A stretch of DNA of 64,000 nt from Ensifer adhaerens (GTDB lineage Bacteria; Pseudomonadota; Alphaproteobacteria; Rhizobiales; Rhizobiaceae), in the NCBI RefSeq assembly GCF_020035535.1, contig NZ_CP083349.1, positions 2,852,001 through 2,916,000 on the forward strand, written 5' to 3'. Position numbers and translations under genes: made by a program. Below, piece after piece: positions 44,668 to 53,608 of the stretch; the first letter of the stretch is position 1, and each line of letters opens with the position of its first letter. The notes under the pieces are model-generated. The model saw nothing but the letters and a program-made list of their open reading frames with translations, had not been told where the DNA came from and did no database searches.

Positions 44668-45003
44668 GCCACCCACATCATGCCGCATAGGCACAAATTT
44701 TAGTGTGACTAAAATTCCATATTGACAACGCCAGAGTCCGACACCAAAGTCGTGCAAATACAAACGCATAGTGACGGGAAGCGCGCAGCCTTCCGGACTA
44801 TGCTCGTGCATTCGAGGGGGAGGAGTCCGCTTGAAGAGCCAAAGAGCCACATCCCGGGGCAGCACCTGCACCGATCCCAGGCATTCCCCGTAACCGCCCC
44901 TTCGCGCTGAAACGTCCAGCGCCTCTGTTTCGTCCGTCGATGAGCGCACTGTTGCGTCAACGGCGTGCGCATCTCATTTCCTCAAACCAGAATTGGACCC
45001 CCC
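44668..45003. other. 336-bp intergenic region with an operator-like palindrome
   Basis: Between the GntR gene and the M24 peptidase gene. It holds the FCD-type palindrome at 44696-44716 and a TTGACA at 44722-44727, then a GC-rich untranslated stretch containing GAGGGGGAGGAG (44813-44824). A TTG at 44831 after that purine run opens only a 20-codon frame, which I do not call a gene. The peptidase start has only a weak GGA upstream. No RNA element was recognised. Confidence 0.5.
44696..44716. promoter_or_regulatory. FCD-GntR-type operator overlapping a promoter
   Basis: AATTTTAGT (44696-44704), a 3-nt spacer GTG, then ACTAAAATT (44708-44716): a perfect 9+3+9 palindrome. Its centre TAGTGTGACTA fits the TNGTNNNACNA pattern of FadR/LldR-type GntR regulators exactly. 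A TTGACA hexamer starts 6 bp after it. It is upstream of the M24 peptidase gene and just downstream of an FCD-GntR gene. Confidence 0.7.
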
Positions 45004-46107
45004 ATGAACGAACTCACCAAGACCCGTTTTGCCGCGCTCCGCCGCAAGATGGCCGAAGGCAATGTCGGCCTGATCGCGCTCGCGCCGGGATCGCATATGG
45101 ATTGGCTGATCGGCTACCATCCGCATCCGGACGAGCGGCCCTGCCTGCTTTTGATCGGTCCGGAAAAGGAAGCCTTCCTGATGCCGGCGCTCAACGCCGA
45201 GGGCACGCGTGAGCACACCGACATCGCCTTCCACAACTGGGCAGATGACCTTGGCCCGGCCGCTGCCCTTTCCGCCGCGCTCGCCGATGTCGGCGCCGAA
45301 AAGCCCGGCCGGGTCGTGCTCGACGAAACCATGCGCGCCGATTTCGCGCTACTGCTCATCGATGCGCTGCCTGCGGATACCGCCCGCGAATTCACGCCGG
45401 CAACGCTCGGCAGCCTGCGCATGCGCAAGGATAAAAGTGAATACGCCCTGCTGAAGATGAATGCCGGCATCGCCGATCGCGCCATGCAGGCGGCGTTTTC
45501 CAAGATCCGCCCGGGCATGACCGAGAAGGAGCTGGCTGCCGAAATCCGCGGACACTTCGCCTCGGAAGGCGCGGCACCGGCCTTCTGGATCGTCGGCGCC
45601 GGCGGCAATGGCGCTTTCCCGCATCACTCGGCCAGCGAGCGGGTGATCGAGGAAGGCGATGCCGTGGTCATCGACATCGGCGGCCGCAAGCAGGGTTTCC
45701 CGAGCGACATCACCCGCATGGCGATCGTCGGCCGCGCGCCCGAGGGATACGGGCAGATCCACACCATCGTTGAAAAGGCCGTACAAGCGGCGATGAAGGC
45801 AGCACGCCCGGGCGTCCTCGCCAAGGAAGTCGACGCCGCCGCCCGCAAGGTGATCAGCGATGCCGGCTACGGCGAATACTTCGTGCACCGCACCGGCCAC
45901 GGCATGGGCATCGACGGCCACGAGCCGCCTTACATCACCGCGACTTCGGAAACCGTTCTTGAAGAAGGCATGGTCTTCTCGATCGAGCCCGGCATCTACC
46001 TACCCGGCCGCTTCGGCATCCGGCTTGAGGATATCGTGATCCTGCGCGAGGACGGGCCGGAGGTTCTTTCCTCCCTGCCTCGCGACGTTCACGTCGCCCG
46101 GGTCTGA
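45004..46107 (+). CDS. M24-family metallopeptidase (Xaa-Pro aminopeptidase-like)
   Basis: 367-residue enzyme with an N-terminal creatinase-like domain (to about 130) and the C-terminal pita-bread domain. The dinuclear metal ligands are all present: Asp in VVIDIGG, Asp in SDITRM, His in RTGHGMG, Glu in SIEPGIY and Glu in RLEDIV. Relatives cleave Xaa-Pro bonds or act as creatinase or ectoine hydrolase. It has its own promoter region with a GntR-type palindrome and a strong terminator, so it is a monocistronic regulated gene. The substrate is unknown. Confidence 0.9.
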   Translation: MNELTKTRFAALRRKMAEGNVGLIALAPGSHMDWLIGYHPHPDERPCLLLIGPEKEAFLMPALNAEGTREHTDIAFHNWADDLGPAAALSAALADVGAEKPGRVVLDETMRADFALLLIDALPADTAREFTPATLGSLRMRKDKSEYALLKMNAGIADRAMQAAFSKIRPGMTEKELAAEIRGHFASEGAAPAFWIVGAGGNGAFPHHSASERVIEEGDAVVIDIGGRKQGFPSDITRMAIVGRAPEGYGQIHTIVEKAVQAAMKAARPGVLAKEVDAAARKVISDAGYGEYFVHRTGHGMGIDGHEPPYITATSETVLEEGMVFSIEPGIYLPGRFGIRLEDIVILREDGPEVLSSLPRDVHVARV

Positions 46108-46115
46108 TCAAAGTT

Positions 46116-46144
46116 GCGGCGCCTTCGGGCGCCGCTTCTCTTTG
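46116..46144 (+). terminator. Intrinsic terminator of M24 peptidase gene
   Basis: GCGGCGCC and GGCGCCGC form an 8-bp stem with a stable TTCG tetraloop, followed by TTCTCTTT. It lies 8 bp after the stop codon. Confidence 0.85.
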
Positions 46145-46169
46145 CCGGTTCACTTGACAGTACGGAAAT

Positions 46170-46427
46170 CTATTGAGCCGGCCGCCCGCGCGGCGTCGGC
46201 ATTTCGCTCTCGGCCCGCTTCTTGGCGGATTGCTTCTTGTAGACCGGTTCCTGGTAATCAACTGGTGGCCAGATCCAGTAGTGACCGTAGGGCTTGCGCT
46301 GGACACCTTCGTAATACTCCCCCTTCCGCGTCCGCATCTGCGCCTCGGCATCGCCGACGACCATAGTGACTGCGAAGAACGCGCCCAGCACGGCTGCGAC
46401 CACGAACAGACATTCCGATTTCATCAT
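46170..46427 (-). CDS. Small secreted protein, unknown function
   Basis: 85 residues, starting at ATG 46427 with AAGGAG 8 nt upstream. The N-terminus is a signal peptide (CLFVVAAVLGAFFAVTMVV... ending near AEAQ). The mature part is short, basic and aromatic (YYEGVQRKPYGHYWIWPP), ending in a Lys/Arg/Pro-rich tail. No family is recognised. It is convergent with the M24 gene and divergent from the GntR gene at 46573. A periplasmic or envelope role is inferred from the signal peptide only. Confidence 0.72.
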   Translation of the reverse strand: MMKSECLFVVAAVLGAFFAVTMVVGDAEAQMRTRKGEYYEGVQRKPYGHYWIWPPVDYQEPVYKKQSAKKRAESEMPTPRGRPAQ

Positions 46428-46501
46428 CACCAAAACTCCTTGCCTCCCTGTCTACGCCTGGAGCGCTCGCGGTCAACATCTCCACGTTTATCAGTTCTTG
46501 C

Positions 46502-46549
46502 TTGACGATCTCCCTTGCCTTGATCATATTGGTGAGATGTCAGACCAAT
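46502..46549 (+). promoter_or_regulatory. Promoter and GntR-type dyad of the gntR-lyase-ABC unit
   Basis: TTGACG (46502-46507) and CATATT (46525-46530), 17 bp apart, resemble -35 and -10 boxes. ATTGGT (46528-46533) and ACCAAT (46544-46549) form a perfect inverted repeat overlapping the -10 box and the expected transcription start. This placement suits autorepression by the GntR protein encoded 24 bp downstream. Confidence 0.6.
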
Positions 46550-46572
46550 TTGGCCTCTGGGGAGGGAGCCGA

Positions 46573-47289
46573 ATGAATGAACCGGCAAGAGCGGCGCTGA
46601 TGCCCCTGCCCCCGGCCGACCGGGCCCAGCAGGTGATTGCCGCGTTGGCTGACTACATCGAACAATCGGGCCTGAAGCCAGGCGAACGCCTGCCAGCCGA
46701 GCGCGAGCTGATGACGGCGCTGGCCGTTGGCCGCTCCACGATCCGCGAAGTCATCCGCCATTTTCAGGCACTCGGCGTCGTCGAAGCGCGCAAGGGCAGC
46801 GGCACCTATCTGCTGCGCACGATCTCGGGTGCGACCGTCCATATGCCGCTCACCCTCGACGCTGCGCATCTGCGTGACGTGCTCTTGATGACGCTCGAGG
46901 TTCGCCGTGGCATCGAGGTCGAGGCCAACATGGTCGCCGCCCGCCGTCGGACCGAAGACGACCTCAAGATCATCGAAATCAAGCTCAACGAAATGGAGCG
47001 CGTGCATATCGCCAAGGGCACGTCGGGCCCGGAAGACCTCGCCTTCCATCTTGCGATCTACGACGCCACCCACAACCCGCTCTTCCGCCAGCTTCTCGAA
47101 CAGATGCGCGAAGCCTTCGAGCGCTTCTGGGAAGAGCCCTTCGACCGGTCGGACTTCGCCCGCCGCTCCTTCCCGTTCCATCGCACCCTCTTCAACGCGA
47201 TCGCGGCTCAGGATCCTGACACCGCGCGCGAAGAAACGCTGAAAATCCTCGCGATCGTCGAGGAAGACATCAAGGAAATGTCCAAATGA
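46573..47289 (+). CDS. GntR-family regulator (FadR/FCD group)
   Basis: 238-residue regulator. The winged helix reads LADYIEQSGLKPGERLPAERELMTALAVGRSTIREVIRHFQALGVVEARKGSGTYL, the FadR-like form, followed by a helical FCD domain with metal-ligand positions (HLAIYDATHN, FHRTLFNAI). GGAGGGAG lies 5 nt before the ATG. Its stop overlaps the PLP-lyase start by four bases, so regulator and enzyme are co-translated, and the sugar-type ABC genes follow. It probably senses the substrate or product of that unit. Confidence 0.92.
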   Translation: MNEPARAALMPLPPADRAQQVIAALADYIEQSGLKPGERLPAERELMTALAVGRSTIREVIRHFQALGVVEARKGSGTYLLRTISGATVHMPLTLDAAHLRDVLLMTLEVRRGIEVEANMVAARRRTEDDLKIIEIKLNEMERVHIAKGTSGPEDLAFHLAIYDATHNPLFRQLLEQMREAFERFWEEPFDRSDFARRSFPFHRTLFNAIAAQDPDTAREETLKILAIVEEDIKEMSK

Positions 47290-48458
47290 CCAACGGCCTC
47301 GATCCGTTCGACCACGCCTCGCTGATCGTCGCGCATGACGAAGGCAACGCCTTCGATGCTGTCGTGCCGCCGATCGTGCAGACCTCGCTCTTTACCTTCA
47401 AAGACTATGACGACATGGTCGCCTCCTACCGGGGCGAGCGCGTACGGCCGATCTATACCCGCGGCCTGAATCCGACGGTTCGCATGTTCGAGGAGATGCT
47501 GGCCAAGCTCGAAGGCGGCGAGGACGCAATCGGTTTTGCAAGCGGCATGTCGGCGATCTCCTCCACCGTGCTCTCCTTCGTCGAGCCGGGTGACCGCATC
47601 GTCGCCGTCAACCATGTCTATCCTGATGCCTTCCGCCTGTTCGGCACGCATCTGAAGCGCATGAAGATCGAAGTGACCTATGTCGACGGCCGCGACGAGG
47701 AAGCGGTCGCCAAGGCCCTACCCGGCGCCAAGCTCTTCTACATGGAAAGCCCGACGAGCTGGGTGATGGACACCCACGACGTCGCGTCGCTTGCCCGGCT
47801 TGCCAAGGACCAGGGCATCATCACCGCGATCGACAACAGCTGGGCAAGCCCGATCTTCCAGCAGCCGATTTCGCTCGGCGTCGATCTCGTCATCCATTCG
47901 GCGTCCAAGTATCTCGGCGGTCACTCGGACGTCGTCGCCGGCGTCGTCACCGGGTCGAAGGAACTGATCGGCCGCATCCGCTCCGAAGCCTACCCCTATC
48001 TCGGCGGCAAGCTTTCGCCCTTCGACGCCTGGCTCTTGATCCGCGGCCTGCGCACCCTGCCGATCCGGATGAAGTCGCACGAGCGTTCGGCGCTTGAAGT
48101 CGCGCGGCGGCTGCAGGCCCATCCGCTGGTCGAGACCGTCTGTCATCCCGGGCTCGGCAACACGCTGCCCCCAGGGCTTTCCGGCACCTCGGGCCTGTTT
48201 TCCTTCATCTTCCGCGACGGCGTCGATGTCAGACGTTTCGCGGATCATCTCGAACTCTTCAAGCTCGGCGTTTCCTGGGGCGGACATGAAAGCCTCATCG
48301 TGCCGGGCGAAGTCGTGCTGTCACAAAAAGCCCAACCCAATTCCGCGGCCGCCTTCGGCATCTCGCCGCGGTCTGTACGGCTCCATGTCGGCCTGGAGGG
48401 AACGGAGGCCCTCTGGAGCGATCTCGAAGCGGCACTCGCCGTCGCTTCGACTGACTGA
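47286..48458 (+). CDS. Cys/Met-metabolism PLP enzyme (cystathionine lyase-like)
   Basis: 390-residue fold-type I enzyme of the trans-sulfuration family. The PLP Lys is in HSASKYLGGHSDVVAG; other hallmarks are YTRGLNPTVRMFEEMLAKLEGGE, FASGMSAIS and TSGLFSFIF. Members split or make C-S bonds (cystathionine beta/gamma-lyase, methionine gamma-lyase and others). Coupling to a GntR regulator and a CUT1-type ABC transporter suggests catabolism of an imported sulfur- or amino-acid-containing compound rather than methionine synthesis. The exact reaction is not assignable. Confidence 0.88.
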   Translation: MTNGLDPFDHASLIVAHDEGNAFDAVVPPIVQTSLFTFKDYDDMVASYRGERVRPIYTRGLNPTVRMFEEMLAKLEGGEDAIGFASGMSAISSTVLSFVEPGDRIVAVNHVYPDAFRLFGTHLKRMKIEVTYVDGRDEEAVAKALPGAKLFYMESPTSWVMDTHDVASLARLAKDQGIITAIDNSWASPIFQQPISLGVDLVIHSASKYLGGHSDVVAGVVTGSKELIGRIRSEAYPYLGGKLSPFDAWLLIRGLRTLPIRMKSHERSALEVARRLQAHPLVETVCHPGLGNTLPPGLSGTSGLFSFIFRDGVDVRRFADHLELFKLGVSWGGHESLIVPGEVVLSQKAQPNSAAAFGISPRSVRLHVGLEGTEALWSDLEAALAVASTD

Positions 48459-48526
48459 CAGGGGCGGGATGCAGATCCCGCTCTCCCCCACTTTGAACCA
48501 AACCAACGAAGAAAAGAGGGAACAAA

Positions 48527-49789
48527 ATGAAGAAACTGATCACTGCAACGCTTCTCGCCAGCCTGATGGCCGGAAGCGCACTCGCCGACACCAAGCTCAA
48601 GCTCGTCGAGGTCATCACCAGCCCCGAGCGCACCGAGACACTGAAGTCGATCGTCGCCAAGTTCGAGGCGGCCAACCCGGGCACCACGGTCGAGATCATC
48701 TCGCTGCCCTGGGGCGAGGCCTTCCAGAAGTTCGCGACCATGGTCTCCGCCGGCGAGCTGCCTGACGTGATGGAAATGCCCGACACCTGGCTGTCGCTCT
48801 ATGCCAACAACGGCATGCTCGAAAGCCTGGAACCCTACCTGACCAAGTGGGAACACACGGCCGGCCTCACCGAACGCGCGCTCGAACTCGGCCGTGATGT
48901 CAACGACACCGCCTACATGCTGCCCTACGGCTTCTATCTGCGCGCCATGTTCTACAACAAGAAACTCCTATCGGAAGCCGGCGTCAGCGAGCCGCCGAAG
49001 ACGATGGACGATTTCGTCAAGGCATCGGAAGCCGTCTCCAAGCTTCCGGGCAAATCCGGCTACTGCCTGCGCGGCGGTCCGGGCGGCCTCAACGGCTGGG
49101 TGATGTTCGGAGCCACCATGGCCGGCAGCAACACCTTCTTCAACGAGGACGGCACCTCGACCATGAACGGCGAAGGCTGGGTCAAGGGCCTCACCTGGGT
49201 GATCGACCTGTACAAGAAGGGCCTGGCACCGAAGGACAGCGTCAACTGGGGCTTCAACGAAATCGTCGCCGGTTTCTACAGCGGCACCTGCGCCTTCCTC
49301 GACCAGGATCCGGACGCGCTGATCGCCATTGCCGAGCGCATGAAGTCGGAAGACTTCGGCGTCACCACCATGCCGAAAGGCCCCAGCGGCAAGGCGTTTA
49401 CCACCATCGGCTTTGCCGGCTGGTCGATGCTGTCGGCAAGCCAGAACAAGGACCTCTCCTGGAAGCTGATCGAGACCCTCGAAGGGCCGGAAGGCAACAT
49501 CGAGTGGAACAAGCGTACGGGCGCACTGCCGGTGCACAAGTCGGCCGAGAAGGACCCCTTCTACGCGAGCGCTCAGTTCAAGGGCTGGTTCGACGAACTC
49601 GCCGACAAGGACGTCGTGCTGACGGTCATGCCGACCTACCTCGAGGAATTCGCGTTCTTCAAGGATTCGCTCGCCATCAAGACGACCCAGGAAGCGCTCC
49701 TCGGCGACATCACGCCGGAACAACTCGCCAACCAGTGGGCCGACTACCTGACCAAGGCGCAGCAGAAGTTCCTGGCCAGCAAGAAGTAA
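48527..49789 (+). CDS. ABC transporter substrate-binding protein (sugar/CUT1 type)
   Basis: 420-residue extracellular solute-binding protein family 1 receptor. The signal peptide is MKKLITATLLASLMAGSALA; the mature protein has VEIISLPWGEAFQKFATMVSAGELPDVMEMPDTW, typical of maltose/glycerol-phosphate-type receptors. AAGAGGGAA lies upstream. It starts 68 bp after the PLP lyase. A very GC-rich hairpin follows its stop, as often seen after abundant receptor genes. Confidence 0.93.
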   Translation: MKKLITATLLASLMAGSALADTKLKLVEVITSPERTETLKSIVAKFEAANPGTTVEIISLPWGEAFQKFATMVSAGELPDVMEMPDTWLSLYANNGMLESLEPYLTKWEHTAGLTERALELGRDVNDTAYMLPYGFYLRAMFYNKKLLSEAGVSEPPKTMDDFVKASEAVSKLPGKSGYCLRGGPGGLNGWVMFGATMAGSNTFFNEDGTSTMNGEGWVKGLTWVIDLYKKGLAPKDSVNWGFNEIVAGFYSGTCAFLDQDPDALIAIAERMKSEDFGVTTMPKGPSGKAFTTIGFAGWSMLSASQNKDLSWKLIETLEGPEGNIEWNKRTGALPVHKSAEKDPFYASAQFKGWFDELADKDVVLTVMPTYLEEFAFFKDSLAIKTTQEALLGDITPEQLANQWADYLTKAQQKFLASKK

Positions 49790-49796
49790 GCCTTCG

Positions 49797-49824
49797 GCCG
49801 GCGGCGGCTCGCCGCCGCCGGCTT
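49797..49824 (+). terminator. GC hairpin after receptor gene (attenuator/stabiliser)
   Basis: GCCGGCGGCGGC and GCCGCCGCCGGC form a long stem with a minimal loop, followed by TTTCC. It lies right after the receptor stop and before the permease genes of the same operon. It probably stabilises the receptor mRNA or lowers downstream expression rather than ending the transcript. Confidence 0.6.
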
Positions 49825-49885
49825 TCCATTCGCGAAAATAGGCACGCCTGAACAACCGGCGGCCACACAGGGGAAATTTCGATCG

Positions 49886-50821
49886 ATGGACTATGTCGCC
49901 CGCCAAAGCGGCCTGCCAGCAAGCAGGACGCCGCTGATGAAGCGCATCGCCGATGGCGCCGCACCCTATCTCTATAGCGCGCCGGCTCTGATCCTGATCG
50001 TCACGGTCATGCTTGTGCCGCTGGCTCTCGGCGTCTCCTACGCCTTCCGTGACATTCAGCTCCTAAACCCGTTCTCCGGCGCCTATATCGGCCTCGATCA
50101 TTTCCGGGCACTCTCCGAAGACCAGGCTTTCTATCGGGCGCTGCGCAACACGCTGTGGTGGACCGGCGCCTCCGTCTTCCTGCAATTCGTCTTCGGCCTC
50201 ATTCTTGCGCTGCTGCTCGACAAACCCTTCTATGGTCGCGGCCTGGCCCAGGCGCTTGTCTTTCTTCCCTGGGCAGTGCCGAGCTTCCTTGCCGGCCTCA
50301 ATTGGGCCTGGCTCTTCAATCCGGTCGTCGGGCCCCTGCCGCACTGGCTCTTCAGCCTCGGCATCATGAGCGAACCGAACAATATCCTTTCCGACCCGCA
50401 GCTTGCCATGTGGGGGCCGATCATCGCCAATGTCTGGTGGGGCATTCCCTTCTTCGCGATCACGCTACTGGCCGCGCTGCAGGCGATCCCGCGCGACCTC
50501 TATGAAGCCGCAAGTATCGACGGCGCCGGCCCGGTCCAGCGCTTCCTGTCGATCACGCTTCCCTTCCTCGCCCCGACGATCGCCATCACCATCCTCTTGC
50601 GCACGGTCTGGATCTCGAACTTCGCCGATCTCATCATCGTCATGACCAATGGCGGACCGGCCGACCGCACCCAGATCGTCGCCAGCTACATCTTCACCCA
50701 GGCCTTCAAACGGCTGGATTTCGGTTACGCCTCGGCGATCGCGCTGGTGCTCCTGGCACTGCTGCTCGCCTATTCGATGCTGATCGTCATCCTGCGGCAA
50801 TGGCTCCTGAGCAAGGATTGA
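49886..50821 (+). CDS. ABC transporter permease (MalF/UgpA-like)
   Basis: 311-residue permease with six or more hydrophobic helices and the EAA loop DLYEAASIDGAGPVQRFLSITLPFLAP. An N-terminal polar segment of about 30 residues precedes the first helix. It starts about 95 bp after the receptor gene and 4 bp before the second permease gene. Confidence 0.93.
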   Translation: MDYVARQSGLPASRTPLMKRIADGAAPYLYSAPALILIVTVMLVPLALGVSYAFRDIQLLNPFSGAYIGLDHFRALSEDQAFYRALRNTLWWTGASVFLQFVFGLILALLLDKPFYGRGLAQALVFLPWAVPSFLAGLNWAWLFNPVVGPLPHWLFSLGIMSEPNNILSDPQLAMWGPIIANVWWGIPFFAITLLAALQAIPRDLYEAASIDGAGPVQRFLSITLPFLAPTIAITILLRTVWISNFADLIIVMTNGGPADRTQIVASYIFTQAFKRLDFGYASAIALVLLALLLAYSMLIVILRQWLLSKD

Positions 50822-50825
50822 AACG

Positions 50826-51659
50826 ATGCGCGCCAAACCTCTTTTCCTCATGATCGCGCACCGGCTGGCCATCCTTGCCTATATCGCCTTCGCGCTCTTC
50901 CCGCTCTATTGGCTGCTGAAGGTTGCGGTCACCCCGAACGACCTGCTCTATTCTGAAGGCATCCGCCTCTGGCCGTCGCGCGCCAGCCTCGAACATTTCG
51001 ACTTCGTGTTGCGCCACAGTGCCTTTCCGGTGTTCTTCCGCAACAGCCTGATCGTCTCCGGCTCCACCGCCGTCATCGTCACCATCCTCGCCTCGCTGTC
51101 CGGCTATGCCCTGTCGCGCTTCAATTTCCGCGGCAAGTACTGGCTGGTGGCACTGATGCTTCTGACGCAGATGTTTCCGCTGGTCATGCTGGTGGCGCCG
51201 ATCTTCAAGATCCTCTCGCCGATGGGCCTCACCAACAGCCTGACCGGCCTCGTCATCGTCTACACCGCCTTCAACGTACCCTTTGCCACCTTCCTGATGC
51301 AGTCGTTCTTTGACGGCATTCCGAAGGACCTGGAGGAAGCGGCGATGATCGACGGCGCGACGCAGTTCGTCGCCTTCCGCCAGATCATCCTGCCGCTGAC
51401 GCTGCCCGGTATCGCCGCGACGCTCGGCTTCGTCTTCACCGCTGCCTGGAGTGAACTGCTGTTCTCGCTGATGCTGATCTCCGGCAACGACCAGGCGACC
51501 TTCCCGGTTGGACTGTTGTCCTTCGTGTCGAAGTTCTCCGTCGACTTCGGGCAGATGATGGCCGCCGGCGTGCTCGCGCTCATCCCCGCCTGCCTCTTCT
51601 TCCTGCTCATTCAACGCTATCTCGTCCAGGGCCTTACGGCCGGCGCGGTCAAAGGCTGA
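50826..51659 (+). CDS. ABC transporter permease (MalG/UgpE-like)
   Basis: 277-residue permease with typical MalG features: YWLLKVAVTPNDLLY near the first helix and EAA loop DLEEAAMIDGATQFVAFRQIILPLTLP. It is partner to the preceding permease and is followed after 10 bp by the ATPase gene. Confidence 0.93.
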   Translation: MRAKPLFLMIAHRLAILAYIAFALFPLYWLLKVAVTPNDLLYSEGIRLWPSRASLEHFDFVLRHSAFPVFFRNSLIVSGSTAVIVTILASLSGYALSRFNFRGKYWLVALMLLTQMFPLVMLVAPIFKILSPMGLTNSLTGLVIVYTAFNVPFATFLMQSFFDGIPKDLEEAAMIDGATQFVAFRQIILPLTLPGIAATLGFVFTAAWSELLFSLMLISGNDQATFPVGLLSFVSKFSVDFGQMMAAGVLALIPACLFFLLIQRYLVQGLTAGAVKG

Positions 51660-51669
51660 GGATTACCCC

Positions 51670-52737
<1,068 letters not shown>

Positions 52738-52758
52738 TCGTGGTTGATGCAACGGATC

Positions 52759-52778
52759 GGCGCGCCAGATGGCGCGCC
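52759..52778 (+). terminator. GC hairpin after CUT1 ABC operon
   Basis: GGCGCGCC, a 4-nt loop AGAT, GGCGCGCC: an 8-bp perfect stem 21 bp after the ATPase stop. There is no T-run. The rest of the 241-bp gap up to the cytochrome gene shows no gene or named element. Confidence 0.5.
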
Positions 52779-52978
52779 CACTGCATGTTCGCTTTCCAGC
52801 GCATCCGATGAGACAGTGCATGAGCGACTGCGGTTGACTTCCTGAAGGCGAAGCGTACCGTTTCTCGTGTCGCAAGTATCAACCGCCCGTGGCGCCACCT
52901 GAGAGAAGCAAGCACCGCCAAAACCGAAGATTGACGATAGCCTTCCTTGCCTGCGCCCGGCGATTTTGAGGAAGTGTC

Positions 52979-53365
52979 ATGCGAATTCTTGTTGTTGCCC
53001 TCGCCCTTTCGACAACCCTGCTCTGTCCGCTCGCTACCCGCGCCCAAGAAGGTGATGCCGCAGCCGGCGCCACCGTTTTCAAGAAATGCGCCGTCTGTCA
53101 CATCGCTGACAGCGATACCAACAAGGTCGGCCCATCGCTCAACCACGTGTTGGGGCGGACCGCCGGCACCCATCCCAACTTCAGCTACTCCTCGGCAATG
53201 GTCGATGCCGGCAAGGGTGGCCTGGTCTGGGATGAGACGACGCTGCGCGACTACCTGCACAATCCCAAGGCCAAGGTTAAGGGCACGAAGATGGCCTTTG
53301 CCGGCCTGAAGGACGACACCGACATCTCCAACCTCCTCGCCTACCTCAAGCAGTATTCGCAGTAG
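52979..53365 (+). CDS. Periplasmic class I cytochrome c
   Basis: 128-residue c-type cytochrome. A signal peptide (MRILVVALALSTTLLCPLATRAQ) is followed by the haem motif CAVCH, the P-S-L-N-H region typical of cytochrome c2/c550, and the axial Met in KGTKMAFAGL. It lies about 240 bp upstream of the coxM-type gene on the same strand and is the likely electron donor to that oxidase, though a RIME1-like element lies between them. Confidence 0.92.
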   Translation: MRILVVALALSTTLLCPLATRAQEGDAAAGATVFKKCAVCHIADSDTNKVGPSLNHVLGRTAGTHPNFSYSSAMVDAGKGGLVWDETTLRDYLHNPKAKVKGTKMAFAGLKDDTDISNLLAYLKQYSQ

Positions 53366-53430
53366 CCGAGAAAGATTAGAGATAGACTCGATCTAAGACC
53401 GGACGGCGAATTGCGACTGTTTGACGTTCG

Positions 53431-53444
53431 TGCAATAATTGCAC
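53431..53444. promoter_or_regulatory. Small palindrome upstream of cox operon
   Basis: GTGCAAT-A-ATTGCAC forms a nearly adjacent perfect inverted repeat (7+1+7 counting the flanking G at 53430) directly before the RIME1-like element. It could be an operator for the cox operon. No consensus is claimed. Confidence 0.3.
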
Positions 53445-53548
53445 CTACAGCGCCCGCGCGCCTTATCAGACGCGCAAAGGTCGCTGTAGAATTTTGAAAA
53501 TCCTGCATGTTCTGTCCTCAATCGGCTACGAATAAAGGAAACATGCAG
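53445..53548. repeat. RIME1-like palindromic repeat
   Basis: About 104 bp with two palindromes: CTACAG...CTGTAG (53445-53489), containing GCGCGCC and GACGCGC, and CTGCATGT...ACATGCAG (53503-53548). The same layout and many of the same bases occur at 61288-61389. This matches the Rhizobium-specific intergenic mosaic element RIME1 as I know it. It sits between the cytochrome c gene and the coxM-type gene. Confidence 0.85.
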
Positions 53549-53608
53549 CAGAGCTCTACGGATTGCGTATTCATGCCCACAGCCGCCCGCGGCGAGGAGG
53601 GACAAGAA

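Noticed and set aside
44831..44893. Possible 20-codon leader peptide with TTG start after a GAGGGGGAGGAG run
   Set aside because: A very short frame with no hydrophobic, regulatory or attenuation feature and a rare start codon; the purine run alone is not enough.
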